DNA of 5,695 nucleotides from Acidobacteriota bacterium (lineage in GTDB: Bacteria; Acidobacteriota; Terriglobia; Terriglobales; Acidobacteriaceae): the NCBI GenBank assembly GCA_021801945.1, contig JAKABE010000242.1:1-5695 (forward strand). The letters run 5' to 3'. The notes beneath the pieces are model-generated. The model was not told the origin of the DNA, ran no database searches, and saw only the letters and a list, made by a program, of their open reading frames with translations. This document shows, one piece after another, positions 5,598 through 5,695 of this stretch. The position numbers were made by a program, and so were the translations under genes. Numbering within the stretch: the stretch's first letter is position 1; each line of letters begins with the position of its first letter.

Positions 5598-5695
5598 CAG
5601 GGCCGACGCATCTAAATTCCCAGCAGTTTGAGCAGATAGTCATGGTCCCACCCGGCCTTGAGGCGTTTGCCTTTGATGCCTCGCTTTGATGTCTT
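5598..5695. mobile_element. ISAs1-type insertion sequence, one end (continues beyond window)
   Basis: The sequence CAGGGCCGACGCATC begins at 5598, immediately outside the stop codon of a transposase-like C terminus. ISAs1-family elements typically have terminal repeats beginning CAGGG and the transposase ending very close to one of them, so this is read as the right-hand end of an element on the minus strand. The other end and most of the transposase are outside the window. The target-site duplication cannot be judged without the far flank. Confidence 0.6.
5612..5695 (-). CDS. ISAs1-family transposase, C-terminal 27 residues (partial)
   Basis: The minus-strand frame enters from the window edge and stops with TAG at 5612-5614. 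The visible residues are KTSKRGIKGKRLKAGWDHDY followed by LLKLLGI. This closely matches my recollection of the extreme C terminus of ISAs1/H-repeat DDE transposases: a Lys-rich K-x-x-K-(R/x)-G-I-K segment, then K-R-L-x-A-G-W-D and a final L-L-x-x-L. The catalytic domain is outside the window, so whether the gene is intact is unknown. The stop lies 14 bases inside the inferred element end, as usual for compact IS elements. Confidence 0.6.
   Translation of the reverse strand, partial: KTSKRGIKGKRLKAGWDHDYLLKLLGI

Noticed and set aside
5356..5643. Minus-strand frame of 95 codons near the right border
   Set aside because: It runs across the inferred IS terminus at 5598 and overlaps the transposase C terminus in another frame. 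It has no family resemblance and no ribosome binding site.
1..5695. CRISPR arrays, tRNA or rRNA genes, toxin-antitoxin or defence cassettes
   Set aside because: No regularly spaced direct repeats, no cloverleaf with conserved tRNA bases, and no proteins of those families were seen in either strand.

Overview
The window looks like chromosomal DNA from an acidobacterium (Acidobacteriota, probably class Terriglobia). Three things suggest this: a secreted BON/glycine-zipper protein of a type common in that phylum, a phosphoglucose isomerase of the kind usually fused to transaldolase, and a small outer-membrane beta-barrel whose wording resembles acidobacterial proteins. DNA is GC-rich with strong third-position bias, which gives long false antisense reading frames. 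The lineage rests on remembered family resemblance, not a database search.

Layout from left to right. Positions 1-242 hold mobile-element debris: a perfect GC-rich palindrome and a degraded N-terminal piece of an IS5-type transposase (minus strand). Positions 243-487 show no gene. An intact minus-strand gene (488-1906) encodes a 472-residue exported protein with a BON domain, a Pro/Gln-rich linker, a beta-rich domain, a glycine zipper and a Tyr-rich tail. A divergent spacer follows. Next is a plus-strand AhpD-like carboxymuconolactone decarboxylase family gene (2175-2633), whose ideal ribosome binding site and ATG are out of frame with the body by one base. It converges, over 30 bases, on an intact minus-strand phosphoglucose isomerase gene (2664-4373). 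Upstream of that is a minus-strand outer-membrane beta-barrel pseudogene (4528-5136) with two compensating single-base frameshifts and an apparent stop-codon loss. Positions 5137-5597 have no convincing gene but carry several hairpins. The window ends inside an ISAs1-type insertion sequence, of which the terminal inverted repeat and last 27 transposase codons are visible.

How the genes relate. This is not a coherent operon. There is one housekeeping sugar-phosphate enzyme, one redox or decarboxylase-like enzyme and two envelope proteins (one broken), each with its own orientation or spacing, bordered on both sides by different IS relics. No new multi-gene system is visible. The most useful observations are the single-base lesions at 2173-2177, 4854-4856 and about 4667, which could be real gene decay or sequence errors, and the unusual architecture of the BON protein.
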